Source: Gemmatimonadota bacterium (lineage in GTDB: Bacteria > Gemmatimonadota > Gemmatimonadetes > Longimicrobiales > Gaopeijiaceae). Taken from it: a DNA stretch of 7,702 nucleotides. Below, piece by piece: positions 7,119 to 7,702 of this stretch (its first letter is position 1; each line of letters starts with the position of its first letter). A model generated the notes under the pieces. It did not search any database, was not told the origin of the DNA, and saw only the letters and a list, made by a program, of their open reading frames with translations. The DNA lies in assembly GCA_003567615.1 (NCBI GenBank), contig PWZC01000179.1, positions 1 to 7,702 on the forward strand, written 5' to 3'. The position numbers and the translations under genes were made by a program.

Positions 7119-7702
7119 ATGGTCAGCCTTCCCTACCCTCCCGCTTCGGGGCCCCTCTGGGGCTCCCACCCCCTGGAGCCCGGCGGTCGTTTCCGCCTGG
7201 ACGTGGGGCCACGCCGGATCTGGGTGGAGGGGTACCCGGGGGAGGTCCGGATCGCGGTGGGCGACGCCGTGGATGGGGAAGATGCCCCGGAGGAGCCACC
7301 CCTGCCGGCTGCCGAGCTCTGGTCTCGCTGGGCCCTCCCCGCAAAGGCGACGACGATCCGGATGGCGCCTGCGCTGCCGGATCGAACACTGGTGGTGACG
7401 CCGGAGCAGGCCTTCCACCTCCTACCCGACACCTCGGCTCGGGTCTTCGCCCGCGTCCCCGTCTGGGTCCAACTGCGGATCGAGCAGGAGGGTATGGCCG
7501 ACCGCCAGGGAGCCATGGCGCTGGAGATCCCCTCGGTGACCCTCTCGGACACCTGGTGGGGCTCGTTCCTGGAGGGAGAGCTCGCCTACTGGCTGCCCAC
7601 CAGCGCCCGGCGGGAGGTGGATCCCACCCGCCACCGCCCCCACATGGCCGTCTGTTCCCTCAACCTGCTCAACCGGAGCGCGGCTTCCCTGGCGGTGGAC
7701 CG
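7119..7702 (+). CDS. DUF432-family-like protein, N-terminal part
   Basis: A plus-strand frame of 194 complete codons that stays open to the right edge. Residues 11-36 (GPLWG through RIWVE) look like a conserved beta-rich start. The strongest signature is at about 108-164: RVFARVPVWVQLRIE followed by LSDTWWGSFLEGELAYWLPTSARR. I recognise this from memory as the pattern of the uncharacterised DUF432 family, whose genes I recall near MscS-type channels in some genomes. There is no signal peptide or membrane helix, so the visible part looks cytoplasmic. Function is unknown. ATG 7119 is chosen because the conserved start follows it directly, but no Shine-Dalgarno precedes it; an in-frame GTG at 7041 is possible. 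It is transcribed away from the act operon, and a functional link to ACIII is not implied. Codon use, with G or C in third positions, matches a real gene. Confidence 0.72.
   Translation, partial: MVSLPYPPASGPLWGSHPLEPGGRFRLDVGPRRIWVEGYPGEVRIAVGDAVDGEDAPEEPPLPAAELWSRWALPAKATTIRMAPALPDRTLVVTPEQAFHLLPDTSARVFARVPVWVQLRIEQEGMADRQGAMALEIPSVTLSDTWWGSFLEGELAYWLPTSARREVDPTRHRPHMAVCSLNLLNRSAASLAVD

Noticed and set aside
6200..7120. Longer 306-residue version of actA starting at 7120
   Set aside because: The extension would cross the predicted promoter and the whole intergenic region and meet the divergent gene start. The Sec signal peptide begins only at 6742-6748.

Overview
The window carries most of one operon for alternative complex III (ACIII, the quinol:electron-acceptor oxidoreductase that replaces the cytochrome bc1 complex). 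It lies on the minus strand in the order actA-actB-actC-actD-actE-actF. actF runs off the left edge. A divergent plus-strand gene, probably of the DUF432 family, begins at 7119 and runs off the right edge. There are no RNA genes, mobile elements or CRISPR arrays that I can see.

Layout, in transcription order from right to left. A non-coding divergent region (6749-7118) holds the probable actA promoter: a perfect TTGACA -35, a TAACTT -10, and an 18-base spacer that contains a run of nine Gs. actA (6200-6748) encodes a small exported pentaheme cytochrome c. A 90-base gap with a strong hairpin separates it from actB (3101-6109), a 1002-residue Tat-exported lipoprotein with a molybdopterin-oxidoreductase-like N-terminal half fused to an NrfC/PsrB-like iron-sulfur half. 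actC (1675-3054) is a ten-helix NrfD-family quinol-oxidising membrane subunit. actD (1136-1678) is a two-helix DUF3341 protein. actE (493-1143) is a monoheme cytochrome c lipoprotein. actF (1-480, partial) is the second polytopic NrfD-like subunit. From actC onward the genes overlap or nearly touch, with Shine-Dalgarno sequences embedded in the previous gene, so translation is probably coupled.

How they work together, from what is known of ACIII: menaquinol is oxidised at the periplasmic face of ActC. Electrons pass through the iron-sulfur clusters of ActB to the hemes of ActA and ActE, and then to a cytochrome c or directly to a terminal oxidase. ActD and ActF complete the membrane part. Terminal-oxidase genes often follow actF in other bacteria, but they would lie outside this window.

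Organism: GC is high (mid-60s percent by eye), Shine-Dalgarno sequences are strong (a full AAGGAGGT before actD) and the -35 is sigma70-like. This argues against typical Bacteroidota, which use ACIII but rarely use Shine-Dalgarno sites. A Gemmatimonadota-like or similar high-GC, ACIII-bearing bacterium is my best guess, at low confidence. The core operon is a known system. The less ordinary signals are the homopolymer inside the promoter spacer, the actA-actB hairpin, and a complete N-terminal cysteine motif in ActB.
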